From G963665975 sp963665975 (GTDB lineage Bacteria > Bacteroidota > Rhodothermia > Rhodothermales > Bin80), in the NCBI GenBank assembly GCA_963665975.1, contig OY762508.1:1426001-1490000 (forward strand): 64,000 nt of DNA, given 5' to 3'. How positions within the stretch are numbered: the first letter of the stretch is position 1; each line of letters starts with the position of its first letter. The notes below the pieces were generated by a model. It was not told the DNA's origin. It saw nothing but the letters and a program-made list of their open reading frames with translations, and made no database searches. The translations under genes were made by a program, and so were the position numbers. Positions 42,807 through 52,505 of this stretch are shown here, in pieces.

Positions 42807-44408
42807 CTACCGAAAGGATAGCCGAAAGGCGCGATCCAGGCGAAGGCGGAGCCCTACTTCCACGAGCCCTACAAATCGCGACGTCTCGCGCCCCGTAACA
42901 TGGCCTTCGTTACGGGTGACATTTACGCCTCCGTCAAGGCGGACCCACCACCGTGGTGACGGCTGATAGACGAGTTGCACGGCGGGGCGCATCGTACGAG
43001 CCACCACGCCATCCAGAATGTTATCCAGAACCTCCTCGTTCTCCGGGAAACGATCGCGGATGTCCCGCTCCCCCTGGAAGAGCCAGTCGAGACGAGGCCG
43101 GAGCAACAAACCGGGGATCATGTGATCCAGGTATAAGTCGGCAAACGCGGCGACATGAACATAGTCGCTGAACTGCGTTCCCAGACCGCGACGAAGGTAT
43201 ACATACTTTCCCTCGGGCTGTGGAGCATTGTACGCCCGCGCAGTAACTGCCTCTATGGTAATACCCAGATCCACCGATGACAACGCGTACACCAGAGAGC
43301 CAGCAAAGGAATAGGTGATCGTTTCGTTTCCCTTTCCGCGCTGCACATTGAGGTCGTCCACCAGTAGTTGGCCATGCACCGTGAGTCGCCGGATCTGCGC
43401 CCATAGCACGGCTGCCACCGTGGCGTTGTTCTCGTCGTTTTTTGGGCTGTTGTCCACGACGACCAGCGCCGGGTGAAGCGGATTCAGATACTTGAGCGAT
43501 ACCCCTGCGTTTGATCCTGAATAGACGACGGATTCCATGATGCTGAGCACCACACTCCGGGACGGCCGAAAATCCAACCGATGCGCCGCAAGAAAGCGAC
43601 GCCTACTCCCCACGCGAACCGTGTCATCACCAACACGCCCTGTGAACCGGCCGTCGTCGGTAATACTGTCGAGTTCGCTGAGCGTGGACTGCACGGATAG
43701 CCGACGACCGCCAAACCGGAGACTCACCTGATCCTGACTCCGCGCGTTATCACTTAACAGGACGCCTGCCTCGCCATGCACACTCCAGTGCTGACTCCAA
43801 CGGCCGACATAGGCAGAGATCAAAGGCGAGTGGAAACCCACGTACGTGTCTTCGCTACGCGCCATCAGCCGCAATGCCGTGTCCAGACCGTCCGGATCCT
43901 CGTCGTAATACCGATCCTGCCTGATTCCGAGCGCCGCCACCATGGATCCTGCGTCTGCATACACCTGCACGGGGGCTCCGTACCAGTAGATGTGGGGCTC
44001 GTCGCCCAAGGGACGCAGTACATCCAGTCGGTCGCTGTTGATCACGCGTGCGCCAGCTTCGAAGGCGTATCCCACGGCTATGGCGTCCCCTTTCGTGTCT
44101 ACCGGGCGCACAGTCTGCCGCAGTAACGCAAGCCGGTGCCTTCCGGCAGGGCCCAACGCCATGGTGTCAATGCGGCCAAGCGCGTCCCACACTTCGCCAT
44201 AACGATACGGCAGCGATGTGGGATTCAACTCCAGAAGATGTCCCCGGCGTTGCAGGTAACCGATGGCGTCGTAGGCCACATCTCCGGTTGGCAGCAGCCG
44301 GTTTTCCTGCGCCAGAAGGGGTGCCCGGCTGCCAAGAACACCTGCCAACAGGACGATCATGCAAAGGGCGACACAGGACCTCTTGGGCGCAAGCAGGCAA
44401 TATCTCAT
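42807..44408 (-). CDS. Capsule assembly Wzi-family outer-membrane protein
   Basis: 533 residues. Signal peptide ends PLLAQE. The remainder fits the Wzi/capsule assembly family seen in Bacteroidota: an early helical segment (VAYDAIGYLQRRGHLLELNP), then a long beta-barrel with YVGFHSPLISAYVGRWSQHW, AAHRLDFRPSRSVVLSIMESVVYSG and SLKYLNPLHPALV. In enterobacteria Wzi helps attach capsule at the cell surface. The divergent sugar transferase gene at 44.6 kb, which starts surface polysaccharide synthesis, makes this role plausible. Confidence 0.8.
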   Translation of the reverse strand: MRYCLLAPKRSCVALCMIVLLAGVLGSRAPLLAQENRLLPTGDVAYDAIGYLQRRGHLLELNPTSLPYRYGEVWDALGRIDTMALGPAGRHRLALLRQTVRPVDTKGDAIAVGYAFEAGARVINSDRLDVLRPLGDEPHIYWYGAPVQVYADAGSMVAALGIRQDRYYDEDPDGLDTALRLMARSEDTYVGFHSPLISAYVGRWSQHWSVHGEAGVLLSDNARSQDQVSLRFGGRRLSVQSTLSELDSITDDGRFTGRVGDDTVRVGSRRRFLAAHRLDFRPSRSVVLSIMESVVYSGSNAGVSLKYLNPLHPALVVVDNSPKNDENNATVAAVLWAQIRRLTVHGQLLVDDLNVQRGKGNETITYSFAGSLVYALSSVDLGITIEAVTARAYNAPQPEGKYVYLRRGLGTQFSDYVHVAAFADLYLDHMIPGLLLRPRLDWLFQGERDIRDRFPENEEVLDNILDGVVARTMRPAVQLVYQPSPRWWVRLDGGVNVTRNEGHVTGRETSRFVGLVEVGLRLRLDRAFRLSFR

Positions 44409-44569
44409 AATAGCTGGGGATTCTCACGTGAATATAAACGTTGCGCCCAGGATATGGTCCAATCACGGATATTGGGATCACAGGTCGGTGAATGGGGACA
44501 TGCGCGGCCAAAATACGTTTAACCGTGTCTTATCTTGGCCGCACCCCCGCAGATCGCTGCCTATAACGC

Positions 44570-46012
44570 ATGTCGCGACGCACGGAATGCATAGCCTTAC
44601 TATTCTCCGACACCGTTGCGGCAGCCATTTCTTGCCTGGTGTACTTGAAGATTCACCTCGGGGAGCAGTTCGACTGGCTGGCCATCACGACTCCGAACAA
44701 CGATGTCGTCTACCCGATCTATGCCGTTGTAGGGTTGTCCCTGTTCTGGGTGATCACATTTCTGTTCTTCGGCATGTACCGTGAGCGGCATGCCGCTAGC
44801 CGGTTTGATGAGCTCGTTTCGCTCACCAAGGTGGTCACCGTCGGAGTCCTCGTTCTTGTCTTTGGAATCTTCATCGACACGCTGCGAGCCGGAGCAAGCG
44901 CGTCCATACTCCTTATTTACTGGGCATCAGTGCTGGGACTTGTTTCGACAGGCAGAATCATTTTTCGCTCCATCCAAAAGGCACTCATCCTGCGCGGATA
45001 TGGCATGCACAAGGCGCTTGTCGTAGGCTGGAGCGATCAGGTCGAGCGCCTTCACCGAGACGTCGGCCGCTATCCGGCCGCAGGCCTCCAGATTGTCGGA
45101 GCCATCCGACTTGGGCAAAAGGGCGCACACGGGGTAGAGACCCTCCATGCGACATCCGGAGATGGAGCGGGCCTACAAGTGGCTGAACCGATGCCCGCCA
45201 TTGACGCGTTGCCACACCTGATCGATGAATTGGACGTACAGGATGTCCTGATTGCACTGGGATCAGAAGACCACCGCGAACTGGCGGAAGTGCTCCGGCT
45301 GTGTGATGGCAAGGCGGTGTCTCTCAAGATTGTCCCGGATTTTTACTCGGTTATTGGCGGCATGGCGCGTACGGAGCATATATACGGCCTCCCGCTTATC
45401 GAAGTATTGCCAGTGCCCATGCCTGCGTGGGAGGAGAGCACGAAGCGACTCATTGACCTCGCGGTATCTTTTGTCGTCCTAATCGTCGGATTGCCCGTAT
45501 GGATCTCGATCGGATTCTTGGTCCGCATGACATCGCCTGGCCCAGCCATCTACAGTCAGCGCCGAGTGGGGCGCCAGGGTCGCAGGTTCACGATGTACAA
45601 ATTCCGCACAATGCATCAGAACGCGGAGGCGCTGACAGGCCCGGTATGGGCCACCGAGGATGATCCACGCTATACCGGCATTGGCCGCTGGCTGCGCAAG
45701 ACACGCATCGACGAAATTCCGCAACTCTGGAACGTGCTGAAGGGGAACATGAGCCTTGTTGGCCCGCGGCCGGAGCGCCCGTACTTCGTGGAACAGTTAA
45801 TGCAGGAAATTCCGCTCTACAACCGGCGCCACCGCGTAAAACCCGGCATCACGGGCTGGGCCCAGGTCATGTGGCGCTATGACAGCTCTCTGGAAGATGT
45901 GCAGCAGAAGGTGAAGTACGATCTGTTCTACATCGAAAACATGAGCCTTCGGATGGACTTCAAGATTCTTTTCCGCACGGTCCGTGCAGCACTTTCTGCG
46001 TCGGGACAATAA
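44570..46012 (+). CDS. Polyprenyl glycosylphosphotransferase (WcaJ/WbaP-like sugar transferase)
   Basis: 480 residues. Four or five N-terminal membrane helices (to ~residue 135), a Rossmann-like CoA-binding-type domain (HKALVVGWSDQVERLH, ~145-260), then a bacterial sugar transferase domain: a membrane re-entrant helix (LAVSFVVLIVGLPVWISIGF), QRRVGRQGRRFTMYKFRTMH, RIDEIPQLWNVLKGNMSLVG and GPRPERPYF. It should transfer a sugar-1-phosphate to undecaprenyl phosphate, the first step of capsule or exopolysaccharide repeat assembly. TATCTTG at about 44533 may be its -7 box. Sugar specificity cannot be told. Confidence 0.9.
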   Translation: MSRRTECIALLFSDTVAAAISCLVYLKIHLGEQFDWLAITTPNNDVVYPIYAVVGLSLFWVITFLFFGMYRERHAASRFDELVSLTKVVTVGVLVLVFGIFIDTLRAGASASILLIYWASVLGLVSTGRIIFRSIQKALILRGYGMHKALVVGWSDQVERLHRDVGRYPAAGLQIVGAIRLGQKGAHGVETLHATSGDGAGLQVAEPMPAIDALPHLIDELDVQDVLIALGSEDHRELAEVLRLCDGKAVSLKIVPDFYSVIGGMARTEHIYGLPLIEVLPVPMPAWEESTKRLIDLAVSFVVLIVGLPVWISIGFLVRMTSPGPAIYSQRRVGRQGRRFTMYKFRTMHQNAEALTGPVWATEDDPRYTGIGRWLRKTRIDEIPQLWNVLKGNMSLVGPRPERPYFVEQLMQEIPLYNRRHRVKPGITGWAQVMWRYDSSLEDVQQKVKYDLFYIENMSLRMDFKILFRTVRAALSASGQ

Positions 46013-46018
46013 TACGCC

Positions 46019-47986
46019 ATGACACATGCCGACCTGAGAGCCCTGCATCGTGCACTGGAGCTTCCGCGAGCAGTGGAAGAACGCATGCTACGGCTCATTC
46101 GCCACGGGCGCATATCGAAGTGGTTCAGCGGATACGGACAGGAGGCAATTGCGGTAGGATGTGCCTGGGCCCTGGAGGAACGCGACGTCCTCTTGCCGCT
46201 TCACCGAAACGTTGGCGTCTGGACAACGCGCGGAGTCCCACTTAAGCCGCTTTTCTGCCAAGTTCTGGGACGTGCTGGCGGATACACGCGGGGACGCGAT
46301 CGGACGTTTCATTTCGGGTTGCCGGAGCACCGCATTGTAGGCATGATTTCGCATCTGGGATCGATGCTGCCTGTCGCCTGTGGCATTGCGCAGGCATCCC
46401 AGCTGCGTGGTGACGATGCCCTGGCCCTCGCCTTCTGCGGTGATGGCGCTACTCGGGAAGGCGATTTTCATGAAGCCCTGAGCCTGGCATCCCTGTGGAG
46501 GTTGCCGGTTCTATTCGTGGTAGAGAACAACGGCTATGGCCTCTCTACACCGACCTCAGAGGCCGTTCCCGTTGCTGATATTGCACTCGCCGCCTCCGGT
46601 TATGGAATGCCAGGAGTCATCGTGGACGGAAATGACGTACGGGAGGTGATCCGCGCCGTAGAGGAGGCTGCGCTTCGCGCGCGTACGCAAGAGGGGCCGA
46701 CACTCCTGGAAATGAAAACGTTCCGTCGGCGCGGCCACGAAGAAGCCTCGGGCATCAAGTATGTCCCACAAGAGCTCCTGTATGCGTGGGCGGAAAAGGA
46801 TCCGATTGACCGCTTCTCGCAGGATCTGCTCGCCCAGGGCATCCTGTCCCAGGATGACATTGACACCGTGCGGCGGGAGGTGGCAGAAGAGGTGGCGACC
46901 GCAACCAACTATGCGCTGGCGCAGCCATTGGTCAGCAGCGATCCGGAAACAGAGCGCACTGCCGTGTACGCACCGGCAACCACACCCGCTCTGCGGCCTC
47001 AGGGTCCAGCGTCGAAAAAGCGGTTCATCGACGCTATCAGCGAGGCGCTGCGGCAGGCCATGGAGCACGACTCCCGCGTGCTGCTTCTGGGTCAGGATAT
47101 AGCAGAATATGGCGGCGTCTTCAAGGTTTCCAGGGGATTGCTGGAAGCATTCGGTCCCGCACGCGTGCGCAATACGCCGATTATAGAGAGTGGCATCATC
47201 GGCGCCGCCGTAGGTCTGGCCCTAGAGGGATACGCGCCCATCGTAGAAATGCAGTATGCCGACTTCATCGCCTGCGGCTACAACCAGATTGTAAACAACC
47301 TGGCCAAGACACACTACCGGTGGGGCGCATCACTGAATGTCACCATCCGTGCGCCATTCGGCGGCAACATCGGTGCGGGACCATTCCATTCACAGAGCAT
47401 GGAAGCCTGGTTCTGTCATGTGCCTGGACTGAAAGTACTCGTCCCCGGTACGCCCCAGGACGCCAAAGGGCTGCTCCTGGCAGCCATTGCAGACCCTAAC
47501 CCCGTTCTGTACTTTGAACACAAGTACCTGTACCGCTCCGTTCAGGGCTCCGTGTGTGACGCCCCGTTTCACACCTCGATCGGACAAGCCGCCGTTACGC
47601 GTGAAGGAGCGGACATCACGCTTGTCACCTATGGTCTGGGATTGCAGTGGGCCCTCGAAGAAGCCGATCACCAAGCTGCAACACATGGGGTGTCGGTGGA
47701 GGTCATTGACCTGAGAACCCTGGTGCCATGGGATCGCCAGACCGTGTTGGCCTCTCTCGCGAAAACAGGGCGCGCTATCATTCTGCACGAAGCCACCCTA
47801 ACCGGCGGATTTGGGGCCGAAGTGGCAGCCAGCATTGCGGAAGAAGGATTCCACCTGCTGGACGCACCATGCGTCCGTGTGGCAGCCGAAGACCTACCAG
47901 TTCCCTTTTCAACAAACCTGGAGCAGGAAATCTTTTCGGCACGCCCTAAATTGCGCCCTGCCCTGCAACGTGTGCTCGCATATTGA
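46019..47986 (+). CDS. Fused 2-oxoacid dehydrogenase E1 alpha-beta subunit
   Basis: 655 residues. Residues 1-~320 are the E1 alpha part with thiamine diphosphate site GDGATREGDFHEAL and VVENNGYGLSTPT; residues ~330-655 are the E1 beta part (RVLLLGQDIAEYGGVFKV, VEMQYADFIACGYNQI, VEVIDLRTLVPWD). The combination is typical of branched-chain 2-oxoacid dehydrogenase E1 in Bacteroidota, where alpha and beta are joined. It decarboxylates 2-oxoacids and acylates the E2 lipoyl group. E2 and E3 genes are not in the window. Begins 7 bp after the sugar transferase stop. Confidence 0.9.
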   Translation: MTHADLRALHRALELPRAVEERMLRLIRHGRISKWFSGYGQEAIAVGCAWALEERDVLLPLHRNVGVWTTRGVPLKPLFCQVLGRAGGYTRGRDRTFHFGLPEHRIVGMISHLGSMLPVACGIAQASQLRGDDALALAFCGDGATREGDFHEALSLASLWRLPVLFVVENNGYGLSTPTSEAVPVADIALAASGYGMPGVIVDGNDVREVIRAVEEAALRARTQEGPTLLEMKTFRRRGHEEASGIKYVPQELLYAWAEKDPIDRFSQDLLAQGILSQDDIDTVRREVAEEVATATNYALAQPLVSSDPETERTAVYAPATTPALRPQGPASKKRFIDAISEALRQAMEHDSRVLLLGQDIAEYGGVFKVSRGLLEAFGPARVRNTPIIESGIIGAAVGLALEGYAPIVEMQYADFIACGYNQIVNNLAKTHYRWGASLNVTIRAPFGGNIGAGPFHSQSMEAWFCHVPGLKVLVPGTPQDAKGLLLAAIADPNPVLYFEHKYLYRSVQGSVCDAPFHTSIGQAAVTREGADITLVTYGLGLQWALEEADHQAATHGVSVEVIDLRTLVPWDRQTVLASLAKTGRAIILHEATLTGGFGAEVAASIAEEGFHLLDAPCVRVAAEDLPVPFSTNLEQEIFSARPKLRPALQRVLAY

Positions 47987-48117
47987 ATCATACCCCGCAG
48001 ACCGGGGGCATCCGCGTATCGGCCGCACATTCACAAGAAGGTCAACACGAAGCGGGCAGGTTCGCCGTATCATAGGGCCACTCGTCCCGCTCCATCAACT
48101 ATATCAGACGTCGTCTC

Positions 48118-48576
48118 ATGCCAAACGTAGGAGAACAGGCTCCGCTGTTTGAAGCAACCGCGCAAAACGGCAAGACCATAAAGCTCACAGACTATCGCGG
48201 GCAGAAAGTAGCCCTCTACTTTTACCCGGAAGACGATACGCCCGGGTGTACTAAACAGGCTTGCAATCTGCGCGACAACTACGCCCTGCTGCAGGAACAT
48301 GGCATCGCCATCCTTGGCGTCTCTCCCGACGATGTCGTCTCGCACGATGTCTTTGCCAGAAAATATACCCTGCCGTTCCCGCTCCTGGCGGACCCGCACC
48401 ATACGATCCTGGAAACCTACGGTGCGTGGGGCGAGAAAAACTTGTACGGACGCAAATACATAGGTGTCAAGCGCTCCACGTTTCTGATTGACGAGCACGG
48501 CATGATCCGAAAAATATTCCGTCGCCCTAAAGTGGTGGCACACGCCGAGGAAATCCTGGCCTTCTTCCATCCGTAG
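48118..48576 (+). CDS. bcp: Thioredoxin-dependent peroxiredoxin, BCP type
   Basis: 152 residues. PEDDTPGCTKQACNLRD carries the peroxidatic Cys and, five residues on, the resolving Cys of 2-Cys BCP enzymes, which reduce organic and hydrogen peroxides. GVKRSTFLIDEHGMIRKIF is the usual C-terminal part. Cytoplasmic, normal length. Followed after 91 bp by gatB on the same strand. Confidence 0.94.
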   Translation: MPNVGEQAPLFEATAQNGKTIKLTDYRGQKVALYFYPEDDTPGCTKQACNLRDNYALLQEHGIAILGVSPDDVVSHDVFARKYTLPFPLLADPHHTILETYGAWGEKNLYGRKYIGVKRSTFLIDEHGMIRKIFRRPKVVAHAEEILAFFHP

Positions 48577-48667
48577 AGCACGAAACGAGCCTGTGGGCGT
48601 TGTGTATGCCCACACGGCTCTCCTGTATCACACAGCCGATACACATTCAGGTCTACCCGTCCGCACC

Positions 48668-50152
48668 ATGTCGCGCCACGCTTACGAACCGGTGATCGGC
48701 CTCGAAGTACACTGTCAGCTTCAGACATGGTCCAAAGCGTTCAGCGCTGACTCCGCCGCCTTTGGCGCCCAGCCAAACCGGCACGTAGATCCCATCAGTC
48801 TCGGGCATCCAGGCACGCTTCCGGTCCTGAACAGGCGTGTAGTAGAGTTTGCCATTCGCATGGGGCTCGCTACGCACTGCCAGATTGCGGAGCGCTCCAT
48901 CCTGGCGCGCAAGCATTATTTCTATCCCGACCTGCCCAAGGGATATCAGATTTCCCAATATGAGGCCCCCCTTTGCGTGAACGGCTATGTAGCCATTACG
49001 TCGCGCGGCGAAACCGGCGAGCGCCGCATTGGCATCACGCGGATTCATATCGAAGAGGATGCCGGCAAGTCCATTCACGACCAGGATCCGTCAGATTCCC
49101 TGTTGGACTTCAACCGGTGCGGCGTGCCGCTGATTGAAATCGTCTCGGAGCCCGACCTGCGCTCGGCGCACGAGGCCTACCTCTACATGCACAAGATCCG
49201 GCAGCTTGTGCGCTATCTCGGCATCTGCGACGGCAACATGGAAGAGGGCTCGCTGCGATGTGACGCCAACGTGTCGGTGCGTCCTCGGGGCGACAGCCGC
49301 CTCGGCGTGAAGACGGAAATCAAGAACATGAACTCCTTCCGCAACGTCGAGCGAGCCATCGACCACGAAATCTCACGACAGATCCGACACAAAACGGAAG
49401 GCAGCGACATCGATCACCAAACCATGCTATGGGACGCCGGCCGTCAGGAAACCCGAATCATGCGTACCAAGGAGGAAGCCCACGACTATCGGTACTTCCC
49501 GGACCCGGATCTGCCACCGATAGTGGTGACGGCTGAGCGCCTGGCGACAATCCGCGAGGCCCTGCCTGAGCTTCCCGATGCCCGCCGCCAGCGCTTCATG
49601 CGCACACTCGCCCTTCCTGCCTATGACGCCGCCTTGCTGACGGAGGAGCGCCAACTGGCGGACTACTTTGAAAGCGCCCTCGCAGCCCTCCATGCATTGG
49701 ACGCCAATGGCGAACTGGCATTGAAGGCGAAATTACTGTCGAACCTAGTCATGACCGATGTGCTTCGCACCCTTAACGAACGCGGCCAGAGCATGGATGC
49801 ATTTCCAATAGAGGCCGACCGCCTCGCTGGTCTCGCGCTGCTGCGTCACAAGGACCAGGCAAGCTCCAGCGGCGCCCAGGAAATCTTCAACAAGATGTTG
49901 GACGATCCCCGGTCAGCACTCGAAATTGCCGAGGCGCACCAATTGCTCCAGGTGTCGGACGAAGGAGCGCTCCTGCCCGTGGTGGAACAGGTGCTCTCGC
50001 GCCACGCTGACAAGGTTGACACGTATCTTAGCGGCAAGCATAGCCTGATCGGCTTCTTCATCGGTCAGGTCATGCGCAGTTACGACGGCTCACCCAACCC
50101 GAAGCTGGTGCGTAGCCTGCTTGAGAAAACCCTTGCGGCGCGACGCGACTGA
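48668..50152 (+). CDS. gatB: Aspartyl/glutamyl-tRNA(Asn/Gln) amidotransferase subunit B
   Basis: 494 residues. EPVIGLEVHCQLQT, RKHYFYPDLPKGYQISQYE, HIEEDAGKSIHD, FNRCGVPLIEIVSEPDLRS and EIKNMNSFRNVERAIDHEI are hallmark GatB segments; the C-terminal YqeY-like helical domain follows (~residues 340-494). GatCAB converts misacylated Glu-tRNA(Gln) or Asp-tRNA(Asn) to the amide form. ATG 48668 is chosen over 48593 because conservation begins there. GatA and GatC are elsewhere. Confidence 0.96.
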   Translation: MSRHAYEPVIGLEVHCQLQTWSKAFSADSAAFGAQPNRHVDPISLGHPGTLPVLNRRVVEFAIRMGLATHCQIAERSILARKHYFYPDLPKGYQISQYEAPLCVNGYVAITSRGETGERRIGITRIHIEEDAGKSIHDQDPSDSLLDFNRCGVPLIEIVSEPDLRSAHEAYLYMHKIRQLVRYLGICDGNMEEGSLRCDANVSVRPRGDSRLGVKTEIKNMNSFRNVERAIDHEISRQIRHKTEGSDIDHQTMLWDAGRQETRIMRTKEEAHDYRYFPDPDLPPIVVTAERLATIREALPELPDARRQRFMRTLALPAYDAALLTEERQLADYFESALAALHALDANGELALKAKLLSNLVMTDVLRTLNERGQSMDAFPIEADRLAGLALLRHKDQASSSGAQEIFNKMLDDPRSALEIAEAHQLLQVSDEGALLPVVEQVLSRHADKVDTYLSGKHSLIGFFIGQVMRSYDGSPNPKLVRSLLEKTLAARRD

Positions 50153-50185
50153 CCCCGCGCACCGTGGCCTAACCTGCATGCTGCC

Positions 50186-51565
50186 ATGAATGTATTCCGT
50201 GTGTTCTTTATTGCTACCGTGTGCTGCGGTCTCGTCTTGACCCAGATCGCCTGCGGACAGGAGGAAGATTCCGAGGTCTCCTTGTCTCGGCAGCTCGCAC
50301 ACAGCCATCTTTCCGGGCGTCTGGTCGTCAGCACCGAGATTGATACAACACAGGACTACAGCGGCTTCGGAGTGCTTGTAGCGGTGGAGAGAGAAGGGGA
50401 GCCGGACACGCTGGGGTACGGCGTGACCGATCGCAATGGCGACTTTGCGCTGGACATTACGGCTCCGGCGCGCGGCGTCTATGCCATCGTCATCAGCAGG
50501 AGCGGGCAGATCCTGAAGATCGGGGAAATCGCCGTAGCAGAGGGAGATTCGGCGCGGCTGGAAGCAACGTTTCCGGTTGGCCAGCAATTACTTCGGTTAC
50601 GGTCCCCGGAAAACGGCGCGTGGGCGGCCTACCAGAATACCAAGGCACAGCACAACAACCGCCTCCTGGAGCTCTTGCAGGCCGGCACCTATACAGAGGA
50701 GACCGCGCGGGACCAGATTCTGCAGTCCAGCATGATACTGTGGGGCATGCAGGGCACCTTCGCCAATACGATGGGTAGCGAAGCGGCTGCCACGGAGGCC
50801 GTGATCATGGCCGCTGGATGGCACGATTCACTGGCTGTGGCCTGGGCGCTCGATATTCCGCCGAGGTATATCAACTATGCCGAGGTGGGGCGCATCGCCC
50901 GGCAAGCGCAGGCCAGACTGGCTGGGCAGGAAGCTGCACTCGCCATGGTCCGCGAATTCCAGGAACGCGCGATCGACGACGATCAGCGCGCACAGTTGCA
51001 ATCAGAACTCGTCCTGGCACGACTGGACAGCCTTGAGCAGGAAGAGGCGCTACAGGAAGCCAGCAGCATGGCTGAAACCTATGCCGGCACGCCATGGGGG
51101 CAGTGGGCCGAGCGTGCGATCTATGAAATTGAACACCTGTTGCCGGGTATGGACGCCCCCGCGTTCGCCGTCCGCACGGCAACCGGAGACTCGCTCACGC
51201 TTGAAATCCTTCGCGGGCGCCATGTCATTTTGGAATTTTACCGGCCCCAGGATGCCACTTATCAGCGTGAACTAGAGGGCCGAAATCTGTTACTGGAAGA
51301 GATCGGACAAAAAGCACTCACAATCTTGTCCTTGTCTCTGGAGCCTGACAGCTTGTTAAACGACGCCTTTCTTGACGGACGTGACATTCCGGGGCACCAT
51401 GTGTTCTTGACACAAGACGACTTGCTGCGCCGCTACAATGTTAATGTGCTGCCCACACGCTATTTGTTGGACCCAGAAGGAAAGATCGTCGCCAAGTATA
51501 TCGGCGGCGCCATGGCCGCGCTGCGCGAAGCCGTGCTTGCTCGCCTTCCACAGGACGTAGAATAG
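50186..51565 (+). CDS. Thioredoxin-fold (TlpA/AhpC-like) lipoprotein without active-site cysteines
   Basis: 459 residues. Lipoprotein signal VCCGLVLTQIACGQ. Residues ~40-130 look like a carboxypeptidase-regulatory-like/DUF4369 beta domain, a helical stretch follows to ~310, and the last ~130 residues have a TlpA-type thioredoxin fold (GMDAPAFAVRTATGDSL, HVILEFYRP, VLPTRYLLDPEGKIVAKYIGG). The usual WCxxC or CxxC after the first strand is missing: the segment reads FYRPQDATYQRELEG. It may therefore be a structural or binding relative rather than a redox protein. Starts 33 bp after gatB. Confidence 0.72.
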   Translation: MNVFRVFFIATVCCGLVLTQIACGQEEDSEVSLSRQLAHSHLSGRLVVSTEIDTTQDYSGFGVLVAVEREGEPDTLGYGVTDRNGDFALDITAPARGVYAIVISRSGQILKIGEIAVAEGDSARLEATFPVGQQLLRLRSPENGAWAAYQNTKAQHNNRLLELLQAGTYTEETARDQILQSSMILWGMQGTFANTMGSEAAATEAVIMAAGWHDSLAVAWALDIPPRYINYAEVGRIARQAQARLAGQEAALAMVREFQERAIDDDQRAQLQSELVLARLDSLEQEEALQEASSMAETYAGTPWGQWAERAIYEIEHLLPGMDAPAFAVRTATGDSLTLEILRGRHVILEFYRPQDATYQRELEGRNLLLEEIGQKALTILSLSLEPDSLLNDAFLDGRDIPGHHVFLTQDDLLRRYNVNVLPTRYLLDPEGKIVAKYIGGAMAALREAVLARLPQDVE

Positions 51566-51642
51566 AAGCCGCCTGGAGCGCCCTCGCATGCCAGCGCAAC
51601 GCTGGATTGCGCACCTTAGCCACCACAACCAAGTCAAGACCG

Positions 51643-52392
51643 ATGTTGATTGCCGGAAACTGGAAAATGAATACAGATCTTGACGCCGCCACGCAACTGG
51701 CGCGGGAGCTTGTGGCAAGCGTCGGCGATCCGGGCGGTGTGCAGGTCGCCGTTTGTCCGCCGTTTATCAGCCTGGGCGCGGTGGCAGCTGTACTGCAAGG
51801 CTCCCCAGTGCGGCTTGGTGCACAAAACATGCACCCTGCAGATCGGGGCGCCTTTACCGGCGAAGTAGCCGCGCCCATGCTGATTTCGGTAGGATGCAGC
51901 TACGTAATTCTGGGGCACTCCGAGCGGCGGCAGTACTTTTCCGAAACCAACCACGCTGTCAATAGAAAAGTGAAGCAGGCCCTAGCACATGGCCTGATCC
52001 CGATCGTATGTGTAGGAGAGCGTCTGGAGGAACGGCGGGCCGGACGTGAACGAGCCGTCGTGAAGGAACAGGTGCAGGGAGCACTCGAAAGCGTAGCGAT
52101 TGACAACTCCGATGCGATCGTTCTTGCCTACGAGCCCGTATGGGCGATCGGAACCGGGGAGACGGCCACGCCGGAGCAGGCGCAGGCCATGCACGCCTTT
52201 ATTCGAACGCTCTTGGCAGCACACTTCGCGGCATCCACCGCTGCCGGTGTGCACCTGCTCTACGGAGGCAGCATGAAGCCGGCCAACGCAGCAGATTTGC
52301 TTTCGCAGCCGGACGTCAATGGCGGTCTCATCGGCGGCGCCAGTCTTCAGGCAACTTCTTTTGCCGCCATTGTCGAGGCCGGGCGATCCTGA
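51643..52392 (+). CDS. tpiA: Triosephosphate isomerase
   Basis: 249 residues, glycolytic interconversion of glyceraldehyde-3-phosphate and dihydroxyacetone phosphate. AGNWKMN (substrate Asn and Lys), GHSERR (catalytic His), AYEPVWAIGTG (catalytic Glu and the flexible loop) and LYGGSMKPANA are all intact. ATG 51643 is preferred because LIAGNWKMN follows directly; an in-frame TTG at 51607 is unlikely. The accessory island starts 8 bp after its stop. Confidence 0.97.
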   Translation: MLIAGNWKMNTDLDAATQLARELVASVGDPGGVQVAVCPPFISLGAVAAVLQGSPVRLGAQNMHPADRGAFTGEVAAPMLISVGCSYVILGHSERRQYFSETNHAVNRKVKQALAHGLIPIVCVGERLEERRAGRERAVVKEQVQGALESVAIDNSDAIVLAYEPVWAIGTGETATPEQAQAMHAFIRTLLAAHFAASTAAGVHLLYGGSMKPANAADLLSQPDVNGGLIGGASLQATSFAAIVEAGRS

Positions 52393-52399
52393 TAGTCGC

Positions 52400-52452
52400 T
52401 TAAGAATCCGTGGGCGCTTTTTCGGCTCGGGATCGGTGAACTCCTATTTCTT
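52400..52452 (-). repeat. Displaced copy of the fmdB 3' end (left island boundary)
   Basis: On the minus strand these 53 bases match the last 54 bases of fmdB (55837-55890) at 44 of 54 aligned positions with one gap, ending in the shared TTAAGAATCCG on the plus strand. The copy is no longer in a useful frame. Same orientation and position as an attachment-site remnant left when DNA inserts at the 3' end of a gene. Confidence 0.6.
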
Positions 52453-52505
52453 GATTTCCGCGGTTTTGCCAAGAATGGGGCCTTCTGCTGGTCAAATTAG
52501 TCGCC

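Noticed and set aside
47993..48010. Terminator hairpin after the E1 gene (CCCCG/CGGGG)
   Set aside because: Only a 5-bp stem and no T-run; too weak to call.
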